A DNA stretch of 64,000 nt from Myxococcus eversor. GTDB lineage: Bacteria; Myxococcota; Myxococcia; Myxococcales; Myxococcaceae. This document shows, piece after piece, positions 34,889 through 42,451 of the stretch (the stretch's first letter is position 1; every line of letters begins with the position of its first letter). The position numbers and the translations under genes are program-made. The stretch spans positions 248,001-312,000 of the forward strand of contig NZ_JAAIXY010000008.1 of assembly GCF_010894455.1 (NCBI RefSeq). The letters run 5' to 3'. The notes below the pieces were generated by a model. The model was not told where the DNA came from. It saw only the letters and a list, made by a program, of their open reading frames with translations, and made no database searches.

Positions 34889-35419
34889 ATGAGCAACGCC
34901 GCACTTGCACGAATCGCCACCTCCCAGGCTGCCCTCGGCGCGCAGTACCTCAAGGCCGGACGCTACCGCCTGGAGGTGCAGTCCATCCGCACCAAGGACG
35001 GCTTCAAGGGCCTGTCCGCCATCGCTGAAGTGAAGGTGGTGACGTCGGAGCGGACCCAGCCCAACACCGAGCCCACGCGGCCCGGCCTCGTCACCAGCTA
35101 CGTCGAGAACCTCTCCGACGCGAAGAAGAACGGCGGCGGGCGCTTCAAGGCGTTCCTCATGGCCCTGGCTGGTGCCGAGGAGCACGAAGTCTCTCCGGAC
35201 TTCATCGCCAAGTTCACCGAGGCGAAGCAGGCCGGCGCCTTCCTCCTAGTGGACTGCGACGTCTTCCCCAAGACGCTCCCGGAGAAGGAAGGCAGGCCCG
35301 GCAAGGTCATCGAGGGCTACCGCTGGAGCAACGTGAGTCCCACGGACGCGGAGCTGGCCGCCATCGAGGCCAAGCGCGCCGCCGCGAAGCTGCCGCCGCT
35401 CGCTGACGCCCTGGGCTGA
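34889..35419 (+). CDS. Hypothetical replication-module protein
   Basis: A 176-residue soluble protein beginning SNAALARIATSQAALGAQYL, with a beta-rich middle (KAGRYRLEVQSIRTKDGFKG, VKVVTSERTQPNT), RFKAFLMALAGAEEH, and a C-terminal helix. The strand pattern and the position between helicase and DNA polymerase resemble the OB-fold DUF669/single-strand binding proteins of other phages, but no defining motif is visible. Reading frame and codon use are typical of the core phage genes. Confidence 0.75.
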   Translation: MSNAALARIATSQAALGAQYLKAGRYRLEVQSIRTKDGFKGLSAIAEVKVVTSERTQPNTEPTRPGLVTSYVENLSDAKKNGGGRFKAFLMALAGAEEHEVSPDFIAKFTEAKQAGAFLLVDCDVFPKTLPEKEGRPGKVIEGYRWSNVSPTDAELAAIEAKRAAAKLPPLADALG

Positions 35420-35470
35420 CTTCCCCTTCACCTCTGAACTTCTTGGCGCTATCCCAAGGGCGCCACGGCT

Positions 35471-35491
35471 GGCCCACGTCACGGGCCTTTT
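35471..35491 (+). terminator. Hairpin plus T tract just before the polymerase gene
   Basis: GGCCC, a 7-nt loop, GGGCC and TTTT look like a short Rho-independent terminator or attenuator. It lies 6 bp before the GTG of the polymerase gene, and no clear ribosome-binding site lies between them. Confidence 0.45.
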
Positions 35492-35497
35492 GGTGTT

Positions 35498-37513
35498 GTG
35501 GCTACCCTCTTCAGCTTCGACACCGAGACGTACCCGATTCAACCCGGTCTCCTGGCGCCTCCGCTCGTCTGCGCTTCCATCGCCCTGGAGGCAGCTGGTA
35601 GCGAGCAGCTCCTGTCCGCCGCCCAGGCTCGCGCGTGGTTCAGTGAGGCCCTCCGCTCGCCGGAAGTCGAACTGACGGGCGCCAATCTCCCGTACGACCT
35701 GGGCGTCATGTGCGCGGATGACCCGCGACTGGTGGACGCCGTCTTCGCCGCCGCCGAAGCAGGCCGCTTCCATGACGTGGCCATCCGCGAGGCCCTTCTG
35801 GACATAGCCCGCGGACTCCATGGTGTGGACCCGGAGACGGGCCGCCCGTTGGGGGACGATGAGGGCGCCCGATACCCGCTGGCCCTCCTGGTGCGGCGCC
35901 ACCTCGGCCTCGACATCAGCGCCGACAAGCACGCCCCCGACGCGTGGCGCCTTCGCTATGGAGAGCTGGACCGCGTGCCGCTGGAGCAGTGGCCCGAAGG
36001 CGCCGTGAAGTACCCGCTACGCGACGCGCGCTTCACGCTGGACGTCCACCTGTCCCAAGCGCGCGCCGCGTCCACCGTCGCCAACGGCGGCAACCTCCAC
36101 GCCGAAGGAGACCAGGTCCGCACCGCCCTCGCTCTCCACTTCGCCTCCATATGGGGGCTTCGCACCGATGCCGGACGCGTCGAGGAGCTGCGCCGCCGCG
36201 TCGAGCAAGAGTGGAAAGCCAACCGCGCTCACTTCCAGGCCGCCGGCATCTTCCGCACCAACGGCACCAAGGACTCCAAGCGCCTCGCACAGCTCGTCAC
36301 CACCGCCTACAACGGCGCTCCTCCCGTCACCCCGCCATCCTCCAGATTCCCCGAGGGACAGGTGGCCACGGACCGGGACACCCTCCTCGACTCGGGCGAC
36401 ACGGTGCTGGAGGAACTGGGCAAGGCCGGCAAGGTGGACAAGTACCGCTCCACCTACCTGGGCAAGCTGGAGGCCGGCACCACTGTCCCCCTCAATCCGC
36501 GCTTCAACGTGCTGGTGTCCACGACGCGCGTCTCCAGCGACTACCAGCAGCTTCCCCAGCGCGGGGGCGTGCGCGAATGCCACGAGGCCCGCCCTGGCTT
36601 CGTCTTCTGCTCCGTGGACTACGGCGGCCTGGAGCTGCGCACCATGGCCCAGCGTGCCATCTGGGACGTGGGCTACTCGCGCATGGCGGATGCGCTGCTG
36701 GCCAAGGAGGATGTCCACACCTCGGCGGCGGCCACCTTCCTGGGGGAGAGATACGACACCCTCCTTCCGCGCGTGAAGGCCAAGGAGGCAACTGCCACGT
36801 CCTTCCGCTCCCTCGCCAAGATTTTCAACTTCGGCAAGGGCGGGGGCCTTGGAGCCGGCGGGATGGCGTACCACGCACGCGCCAAGGACGGCGTCCGGTT
36901 CTGCCTGCTGGCGAAGGTGGCGGACACGTGCGGCGTGGAGCGTGTCCCCGTGCGCGTCCAGGGCAAGGTGAAGATGGTCTGCGCCGCGTGCGTCGAGGTG
37001 TCGCGCCGCTACGGAGACAGGTGGCTCGACGCGTGGCCCGAGCAACGCGTCCTCTTCGGCCGCGCCAGCGCGTACACCCGCAACGGCCAGTTCGTGGACG
37101 TCATGATTCCGGGCGCCAACATCCTCCGGGGCAGCTGCGGCTATACCCAGTGGCTCAACACGCCCTTCCAGGGGCTCGGTGCCGTGGGCGCGAAGCTGGC
37201 AACCTGGCGCGTGTCCCGGGAGATGTACGCGGACCGCCGCTCCCCTCTTTGGGGCTCGCGCCTCGTCCTCATGGTGCATGACGAGTTGGTGGCGGAGCTG
37301 CGCGCGGACTCCCCCAACCGGCTCCACGATGCCGCCGAGCGCATGGCGGAACTCATGCGGCAAGCGATGCGCGAGGTGACGCCGGACCTCGCGGGTGCCA
37401 TCGAGGCCGAGCCCGCACTCTCGCGCGTGCTCTCGAAGGACGCTGCCACGGTGAGGGACAGCATGGGGCGGCTATCAATATGGACTCAATCCGAGAACAG
37501 CAAAGCTACTTAG
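35498..37513 (+). CDS. Family A DNA polymerase
   Basis: A 671-residue protein. It has an N-terminal 3'-5' exonuclease-like region (LFSFDTETYPI, LTGANLPYDLGVM, DARFTLDVHL), then the polymerase domain: motif A VFCSVDYGGLELRTMAQ near 371, motif B FRSLAKIFNFGKGGGLGAGG near 435, and motif C LVLMVHDELVAEL near 592. It resembles bacterial Pol I and T7-type replicative polymerases. The stop overlaps that of the convergent HEPN cassette by 8 bp, so the last codons may derive from the insertion event. Confidence 0.9.
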   Translation: MATLFSFDTETYPIQPGLLAPPLVCASIALEAAGSEQLLSAAQARAWFSEALRSPEVELTGANLPYDLGVMCADDPRLVDAVFAAAEAGRFHDVAIREALLDIARGLHGVDPETGRPLGDDEGARYPLALLVRRHLGLDISADKHAPDAWRLRYGELDRVPLEQWPEGAVKYPLRDARFTLDVHLSQARAASTVANGGNLHAEGDQVRTALALHFASIWGLRTDAGRVEELRRRVEQEWKANRAHFQAAGIFRTNGTKDSKRLAQLVTTAYNGAPPVTPPSSRFPEGQVATDRDTLLDSGDTVLEELGKAGKVDKYRSTYLGKLEAGTTVPLNPRFNVLVSTTRVSSDYQQLPQRGGVRECHEARPGFVFCSVDYGGLELRTMAQRAIWDVGYSRMADALLAKEDVHTSAAATFLGERYDTLLPRVKAKEATATSFRSLAKIFNFGKGGGLGAGGMAYHARAKDGVRFCLLAKVADTCGVERVPVRVQGKVKMVCAACVEVSRRYGDRWLDAWPEQRVLFGRASAYTRNGQFVDVMIPGANILRGSCGYTQWLNTPFQGLGAVGAKLATWRVSREMYADRRSPLWGSRLVLMVHDELVAELRADSPNRLHDAAERMAELMRQAMREVTPDLAGAIEAEPALSRVLSKDAATVRDSMGRLSIWTQSENSKAT

Positions 37514-38360
37514 ATGGGGGCGCTATTGCAGGACGAGCAAAACATGCCTCCAGAAACATCCTCCTTGCGGCAAGGCTGGCAGAAAAGCCCAGCTTCGTGC
37601 TGTAGATTTCGATACGCCTTTGATTGCCGCCCATTCTCTCTCCCTCTCTCTCTGTTTCAAGCGAAGAAGGCAGGAAGCGTGCGACCCCCAGAAGGCCGTC
37701 GAAGGCATAGACGCAGAACTCATGCCCATTTTTATCGGCCCATGCTCCATGCTCGCGTGCAAGAACGCTCGCATTCCTTCCGAGACTCCTCCCAGCCTCC
37801 GCACCAAGCTTCATCAGTTGGGCTTTGATAATTTCAAACAGGTTCGCGGCATATTTCTCAACCTCCTCACGCGTAGGGATTTTTCCTTTGTGAATAACTG
37901 CATTTCTAAAGTCAACCCTAAGTGACTCGTTTTTTAGGAAGTCTGGCGACTCCCCGAAAAAAGAAACATACACGGCAGAAAACGCTCCAATCTGGCGCTC
38001 AGACTGACTCGCCATCAACTTCCAAGTACGCTCTATAGCTGCATCATCAAGCCCCTTCTCGCTCCAGATGGTTCGGACAAAAAACTCAAGAAAGCGCTCA
38101 AAGGCCGCCGCGAAATTTGCAACCGCCTCGCGATGATAGCCATCCAAAAAAGCTAGCGCACCAAAGTCAAAAAGCACTTCAAATTTTTCCTTTCGGAGCA
38201 CGGCTGCATTCTTCGTCCCACATGTGCATTGGAATGAGTACTTCCCGTCATCAACATATGGCTGAGGGTTGCCTGTGTTGCACTTGAGGCATGTGAATGG
38301 GAAATCCAAATCCGTTTCTCCTGTTCTGGCTTCATTTATTACAGTATCTGCCTTGAGCAT
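37506..38360 (-). CDS. Zinc-ribbon plus HEPN-like protein, antisense cargo
   Basis: About 284 residues from the ATG at 38360; the start is not certain. A zinc ribbon lies at the N-terminus (CLKC at 24-27, CTC at 45-47). The middle is helical (FAAAFERFLEFFVRTIWSEK) and ends with RNAVIHKGK at 152-160, which is the Rx4H motif with polar second residue that marks HEPN ribonuclease domains. A C-terminal extension of about 120 residues follows. The gene is clearly A/T-rich and opposes the early operon. HEPN proteins are frequent RNase effectors in toxin-antitoxin and phage-defence systems; no antitoxin partner is visible. Confidence 0.78.
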   Translation of the reverse strand: MLKADTVINEARTGETDLDFPFTCLKCNTGNPQPYVDDGKYSFQCTCGTKNAAVLRKEKFEVLFDFGALAFLDGYHREAVANFAAAFERFLEFFVRTIWSEKGLDDAAIERTWKLMASQSERQIGAFSAVYVSFFGESPDFLKNESLRVDFRNAVIHKGKIPTREEVEKYAANLFEIIKAQLMKLGAEAGRSLGRNASVLAREHGAWADKNGHEFCVYAFDGLLGVARFLPSSLETEREGERMGGNQRRIEIYSTKLGFSASLAARRMFLEACFARPAIAPPSK

Positions 38361-38499
38361 CTTGAGGCAATATCCCTTCGCCCCGTCGTTTGCTCGACCT
38401 CGTGCCACAGCAGTGGAGGTGCCCAAAGACTGGCCAAGCGATGCCCTATTTCCAAGTCGCGAAGGGCAGTCATCTCCGTAGGTCGCTTCTGAACCACTT

Positions 38500-38524
38500 G
38501 AGGAAAGCGTCCCCATTAAGGAAG
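38500..38524 (+). repeat. Start-associated repeat, copy 9
   Basis: Core GAGGAAAGCGTCCCCATTAA, then GGAAGG; the GTG start of the resolvase gene is exactly 10 nt after CCCCAT. The HEPN cassette lies divergently on the other side. Confidence 0.88.
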
Positions 38525-38526
38525 GT

Positions 38527-39108
38527 GTGAGCACAACACTTCCTTCCCAAAATCCCCCCGAGCACCGAGCCGCGAAGCTCGTTTCTATCGACCCTGGCCT
38601 CCGGCATTGCGGTGTCGCTGTGTTCGACGTGCCGGTGCATGAACGCGCGTCACTCCTGGCCGCTGGGCTGCCGAAGATCTCCGAGCGCCAGGACGGAGAG
38701 CTGTCACTGGCCTCGTGGGCATCCATGGCCTTCGCGGTCCGTGAGTGGCTCCGACCCCGCGTGGGTGACGAGCCCATCCAGCTCATCATCGAGACGCCTC
38801 GCGTCTACGCCGCTGCGCACCAGAAGGGCGACCAGAACGACCTCATCCAACTGGCGGGCGTCGTCGGCATGCTCGGTGGCTTCCTGCCGAACGTCGCCAG
38901 TCGTCGCAGCGTGTACCCGCGCGACTGGAAGGGCACCGTCGACGCGGACGCGTTCATCGAGCGCATCAAACAGCGCCTCGACGCCGCCGAGCATCTTCGC
39001 GTCGAGCTGCCCATCGCCGCCACCCTCCACCACAACGTCTGGGACGCCGTCGGCATCGGGCTTCATGCCCTCGGTCGCCTCGCACCCCGCCGCGTCTTCC
39101 CGAGGTAG
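38527..39108 (+). CDS. RuvC-like Holliday junction resolvase
   Basis: A 193-residue protein. RuvC/RNase H-fold acidic residues are visible: KLVSIDPGLRHCGVAVFD (Asp22), QLIIETPRVY (Glu near 90) and HHNVWDAVGIGLHAL (Asp near 172). It is probably a resolvase for phage recombination or packaging. The GTG start is fixed by the repeat 10 nt upstream. Confidence 0.85.
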   Translation: MSTTLPSQNPPEHRAAKLVSIDPGLRHCGVAVFDVPVHERASLLAAGLPKISERQDGELSLASWASMAFAVREWLRPRVGDEPIQLIIETPRVYAAAHQKGDQNDLIQLAGVVGMLGGFLPNVASRRSVYPRDWKGTVDADAFIERIKQRLDAAEHLRVELPIAATLHHNVWDAVGIGLHALGRLAPRRVFPR

Positions 39109-39110
39109 CC

Positions 39111-39335
39111 ATGTCCGAGCCCATCTCCAACGGCCCGGAAATGCACCCCGCCTTCCTCACCGTAGACGAGGCCGCCACCTTGCTACGAGTGAACCGAAAG
39201 ACGCTCTACGAGGCCATTCGGCTCGGACAGGTGCCGGGGGTCGCGCGCATCGGGAAAGCACTCCGCATTCGGCGGGACGCACTGGTAACGTGGCCCACGG
39301 GTAACAGCGGTCCTGCGCTCGGAGAGAAGCGATGA
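39111..39335 (+). CDS. Excisionase / MerR-like helix-turn-helix protein
   Basis: A 74-residue protein with the excisionase-type HTH: FLTVDEAATLLRVNRKTLYE, then RLGQVPGVARIGKALRIRRD. The stop overlaps the integrase start (ATGA), a usual xis-int arrangement. It follows the resolvase stop by 2 bp. Confidence 0.88.
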   Translation: MSEPISNGPEMHPAFLTVDEAATLLRVNRKTLYEAIRLGQVPGVARIGKALRIRRDALVTWPTGNSGPALGEKR

Positions 39336-40588
39336 GCGTCAGGCTGCGGAAGTGGAAGACGAAAGAGGGCAAGGTGCAAGAGGCGTGGTGGGTAGACGTG
39401 AAGTACCAGCACCCCGACGGGCGTGTAGAGCGCATCCGCAAGGCGTCTCCACTAAACACCCGTCGCGGTGCCGAAGAGTACGAGCGTCAGGTCCGTCACG
39501 CCCTCCTTACTGGCACCTTCGGAAAGGAGAAAACACAGGAGAAGCGCATCCCCACGTTGGAGGAGTTCACCCCGCGCTTCCTCACCTACAGCGAGAACAA
39601 CAACAAGCACTCCACTGTCATTAGCAAGCGCCAAGTCTTGGATGATCACATCACCCCATTTTTCGGAGCAATGGCTCTGAATGTCATCGGGCCGGCAGAG
39701 ATCGAGGACTTCAAGGCGCTGATGCGAAAGAAGCTATCCAGTGCCCATGCACGGAAGGAGAATCCAACGAAGGGCTCCCTTCTTCGGAGGAAGAGCGTCA
39801 GTCCCGCGCCGCTATCCCCCAGGACCATCAACAACGTTCTCGCTGCGTTGCGCAAGTTGCTGGCCTTGGCGCAGGAGCAGGGCGTCATCGCGCATGTCCC
39901 CCGCGTCAAACGTCTCAAGACGAAGAAGCCCCCTTTCGACTTCCTCAGCTTTGAGGAAGCGGAGCGCCTCATCGCAGCGACCGAGCCCGAATGGAGGCCA
40001 CTACTTCTCGTCGCCATCAAGACAGGGCTTCGGCAAGGCGAGTTGATCGGGCTCCAGTGGAACGACCTGGACTTGAAGGGGAGCAAGCTGCATGTCCGTC
40101 GTGCTATTTGGCGCGGCGTGTCCGGCCCTCCGAAAGGGGGACGCGAACGTGCCGTGGACCTCCCTGCATCGGCGGTCGAAGCCCTCAAGGGGCATCGTCA
40201 CCTGCGTGGGCCTTACGTGTTCTGCCAGGACGACGGCCAGCCGCTTACGGCCGGGAAGATGAGGAGTCCGCTGATTCGCTCGTTGAAAAGAGCGGGCATC
40301 AGTCGGGAGGTGGGCCTCATTGGCTGGCATGACCTGCGCCACACCTACGGCAGCCACCTTGCCATGAGGGGCGTGCCGATGAAGGCCATCCAGGAACTGA
40401 TGGGGCATGCCGACATGAGCGAGACGGAGCGTTACGCCCACCTCTCACCGGAAACACGGGCGAACGCGGTGCAGCAACTTGACCAGCCGAGTCCCCTTCT
40501 CCTTGTCGCTTCGGGTACAGCCACCGAAGGGGCACATAGGGGGCACATGCCACATGATGCGCACTACGAGAGCCTAGCAAGCTCTTGA
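39332..40588 (+). CDS. int: Tyrosine-recombinase integrase
   Basis: A 418-residue integrase. It has an N-terminal SAM-like arm-binding domain (PTLEEFTPRFLTYSENNNKH) and a core-binding part, then the catalytic residues: Arg in GLRQGELIGL (~231), His-x-x-Arg in GWHDLRHTYGSHL (~332-335), a His in LMGHADMSET, and the nucleophile Tyr in ERYAHL (~367). The C-terminal tail after residue 385 (DQPSPLLLVASGTATEGA) contains the 22-bp attachment-like repeat at 40528-40549. In Mx8 attP lies within int, so integration may change this tail. Confidence 0.92.
   Translation: MSVRLRKWKTKEGKVQEAWWVDVKYQHPDGRVERIRKASPLNTRRGAEEYERQVRHALLTGTFGKEKTQEKRIPTLEEFTPRFLTYSENNNKHSTVISKRQVLDDHITPFFGAMALNVIGPAEIEDFKALMRKKLSSAHARKENPTKGSLLRRKSVSPAPLSPRTINNVLAALRKLLALAQEQGVIAHVPRVKRLKTKKPPFDFLSFEEAERLIAATEPEWRPLLLVAIKTGLRQGELIGLQWNDLDLKGSKLHVRRAIWRGVSGPPKGGRERAVDLPASAVEALKGHRHLRGPYVFCQDDGQPLTAGKMRSPLIRSLKRAGISREVGLIGWHDLRHTYGSHLAMRGVPMKAIQELMGHADMSETERYAHLSPETRANAVQQLDQPSPLLLVASGTATEGAHRGHMPHDAHYESLASS
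40528..40549 (+). repeat. Putative right attachment site inside int 3' end
   Basis: Matches 8-29 at 20 of 22 positions and holds two GGGGCACA repeats 11 bp apart. Confidence 0.4.
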
Positions 40589-40605
40589 AATTACTGGTGC
40601 TCTAG

Positions 40606-41163
40606 AAGGGACGACAGCGGACCTCGTATCCGCTGCTGCGCGTGCACGCGAGCTTCAGTGACAATCCCCTGGCGGAGCCGCTCGACGACGTGGACGTGGT
40701 GGCGCACTTCGGAGAGGAGCTACCCCGTGGCTCCTGGGTGTCGCAGGTGGTGATGCGGGTGCGCGAGGGGCTCCTGGCCAGCGAGGACTACCTGCGCCAA
40801 CGCGGCACGCCGGGCTCGGTGGAGGACCTCAAGGGCCATGAGCTGTTCTCCTGGCAGGCTCCGGGCGATGACGCGTCCCTGTGGCCCCAGCTCCGTGGAC
40901 CTTCGTTCCAGGTGGAGCCCGCGCTCGTGTCGACGGACATCCACTTCATCCGGGTCTGCTGTCTGGCGGGACAGGGCATCGGCCTGATTCCCAGCGTGGC
41001 CCTCGCGGACCCGGGCGAAGAGGAGGGCGCGCTGGTGCCGGTGCTCCCCGACGTGGTGGGCCGCGAGCGTCCCCTGCGCCTGAGCGTCCCCGAGGCCCTC
41101 AGTGAGATTCCCAAAATCAAGCAGGTGCTCGCACACATCCGAGGCTTCCTCGCGCCCCTGTGA
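40606..41163 (+). pseudogene. LysR regulator, 5'-truncated remnant (effector domain only)
   Basis: The frame opens after a stop at 40603-40605 and reads straight into a LysR substrate-binding domain: TSYPLLRVHASFSDN, VDVVAHFGEE, LAGQGIGLIPSVALA, and a C-terminal IKQVLAHIRGFLAPL. The DNA-binding half is missing. The break lies about 20 bp after the integrase stop, so prophage integration most likely cut this gene; the 5' part would then lie left of the window. The GTG at 40642 is not a natural LysR start. Confidence 0.8.
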
Positions 41164-41271
41164 GTCGAGGCGGGCGGGGCGAATCCGGCCACCGGGTGTC
41201 CATCTTCGGCCATCCCCGGGCTGAAGCATCCACGCTACGGATGAAGGCGTTCTTCCGCGCCGGAGCCCGCC

Positions 41272-41907
41272 ATGCGAACGCCGCTGCTCTTCACCCTCGC
41301 CACCACCACGCTGCTGACGCTGTCCGCTCACGCGAAGGACCCGGCGCTCGGCGCGACGACCTTCACCGTCTACGAGGCCTTCCTCAGCCCCGCGCAGGAG
41401 CCCGGCGAGGAGTCCGAGACGCCGAAGCTGCTGGAGAAGAGCCTGGGCGCCACCGCGCCCTCCACGCCTCGCGAGGCGCGCAAGTCCCGGGGCCATGGCG
41501 CGCTCAAGTTCACCAAGGACCTGACGCGGGCCTACGTCGAGTTCGAGATGAAGGGCGTCAACCCCGCCGACATCCTCATGTTCCACATCCACTGCGGCCC
41601 GCCCGGAGTGCTGGGCCCCGTGGTGGTGGACTTCGGGGAGCTGGGCAACCTGTCGAAGACGCTCTCGGAGGGAAAGCTGTCGGTGGAGCTGACCAACGCC
41701 AATGTCGTCTTCATCAAGGACATGAAGGGCATGAAGCCAGGGCTGCCGGAGAGCTGTCCCGCGGAGCTGGGCTTCCTGGCGCAGACGAAGACGCTCGCCA
41801 GCCTGGAGTCGCTCGCGCGCAAGGGCGTGCTCTACTTCAACCTCCACACCAAGGCGCATACCTACTACGGCGAGATGCGCGGGCAGCTCTACGCCGCCCA
41901 GCCCTGA
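41272..41907 (+). CDS. Secreted CHRD-domain protein
   Basis: A 211-residue protein with a signal peptide (LFTLATTTLLTLSAHA) and a CHRD domain (about 85-210): GALKFTKDLTRAYVEFEMKG, ILMFHIHCGPPGVLGPVVVD, and VLYFNLHTKAHTYYGEMRGQ. CHRD domains are beta-rich, with conserved His residues, and are found in secreted bacterial proteins and chordin. The function here is unknown. A 108-bp gap separates it from the LysR remnant. Confidence 0.88.
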   Translation: MRTPLLFTLATTTLLTLSAHAKDPALGATTFTVYEAFLSPAQEPGEESETPKLLEKSLGATAPSTPREARKSRGHGALKFTKDLTRAYVEFEMKGVNPADILMFHIHCGPPGVLGPVVVDFGELGNLSKTLSEGKLSVELTNANVVFIKDMKGMKPGLPESCPAELGFLAQTKTLASLESLARKGVLYFNLHTKAHTYYGEMRGQLYAAQP

Positions 41908-41941
41908 GGCTCCATGTCGCGGCTCGGGTAGGCTGGGGCGC

Positions 41942-42400
41942 GTGACGTCCACTCCGCGCTCCTCCCCTGGCTCCTCCTCCGTGCCTCGCACCCGTCTGCT
42001 CTCGCTGGGGCTGGCGGTGTTGGTGATACCGCTGGGGCTCGCGTCGCGCAGGAAGTCGCTGCCATGGCCCGCCTTCTTCGCCACCTATGCGGGGGACACG
42101 CTGTGGGCGCTGCTCGTGTTCCTGCTCCTGCGCTTCCTCGCCCCACGCCGCTCCACGCTCGCGGTGGCCGCCGTCGCGCTCGCATTCTCCTTCGGCATCG
42201 AGTTCAGCCAGGACCTTCACGCGCCCTGGCTGGATGCCGCGCGCCGCACGCTGCCGGGCCGACTCGTGCTGGGCGCGGGGTTTCTCTGGAGTGACCTCGT
42301 CTGCTACTCCGTCGGCGTGCTCCTGGGCGTGGGGCTCGACGTGGCGCTGCTGACGCGGCGACGTCCGGAAATATCCGCACCCGCCAACGATATGGCCTGA
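41942..42400 (+). CDS. DUF2809 membrane protein
   Basis: A 152-residue protein (GTG start) with four membrane helices: LLSLGLAVLVIPLGLA, FFATYAGDTLWALLVFLLLR, TLAVAAVALAFSFGIEFSQ and LWSDLVCYSVGVLLGVGLDV. The GDTLWA, IEFSQ...APWLDA and WSDLVCY signatures are those of DUF2809. No function is known for the family. Confidence 0.85.
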   Translation: MTSTPRSSPGSSSVPRTRLLSLGLAVLVIPLGLASRRKSLPWPAFFATYAGDTLWALLVFLLLRFLAPRRSTLAVAAVALAFSFGIEFSQDLHAPWLDAARRTLPGRLVLGAGFLWSDLVCYSVGVLLGVGLDVALLTRRRPEISAPANDMA

Positions 42401-42451
42401 CTTCCACCACGTTGGTGAGGGGCCGGGGCCAACACCGCTGGATGGAGCATC

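Larger units (their letters stand above)
1..40590. mobile_element. Siphovirus-type prophage with integrase at right end
   Basis: A complete set of temperate tailed-phage modules is visible: integrase and excisionase at the right end, a rightward replication arm, a leftward head-tail arm with terminase, HK97-type protease and capsid, tape measure and tail tip, and an accessory block at the left. The right boundary is placed at the integrase 3' end, because LysR-type host coding sequence starts within about 20 bp. The left boundary is not resolved: a 22-bp imperfect repeat of the integrase 3' end lies at 8-29, which would put the boundary at the window edge. The gene set and the integrase-proximal attachment site recall myxophage Mx8, but this is inference. 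Confidence 0.9.

Noticed and set aside
8215..38524. Start-associated repeats read as a CRISPR array
   Set aside because: Copies are thousands of bases apart, in both orientations, each upstream of a gene; there are no spacers and no cas genes.
8215..38524. Start-associated repeat read as an ECF sigma promoter (GGAA/CGTC)
   Set aside because: GGAA and CGTC occur only about 2 nt apart instead of about 16, so the element cannot be a normal ECF promoter.
40550..40620. tRNA gene as integration target at the right end
   Set aside because: No cloverleaf or T-arm consensus could be found; the flanking host sequence is LysR coding.
40642..41163. Complete small LysR-like gene from the GTG at 40642
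   Set aside because: Homologous sequence continues upstream of the GTG to the prophage edge and the DNA-binding domain is missing, so it is a truncated gene.
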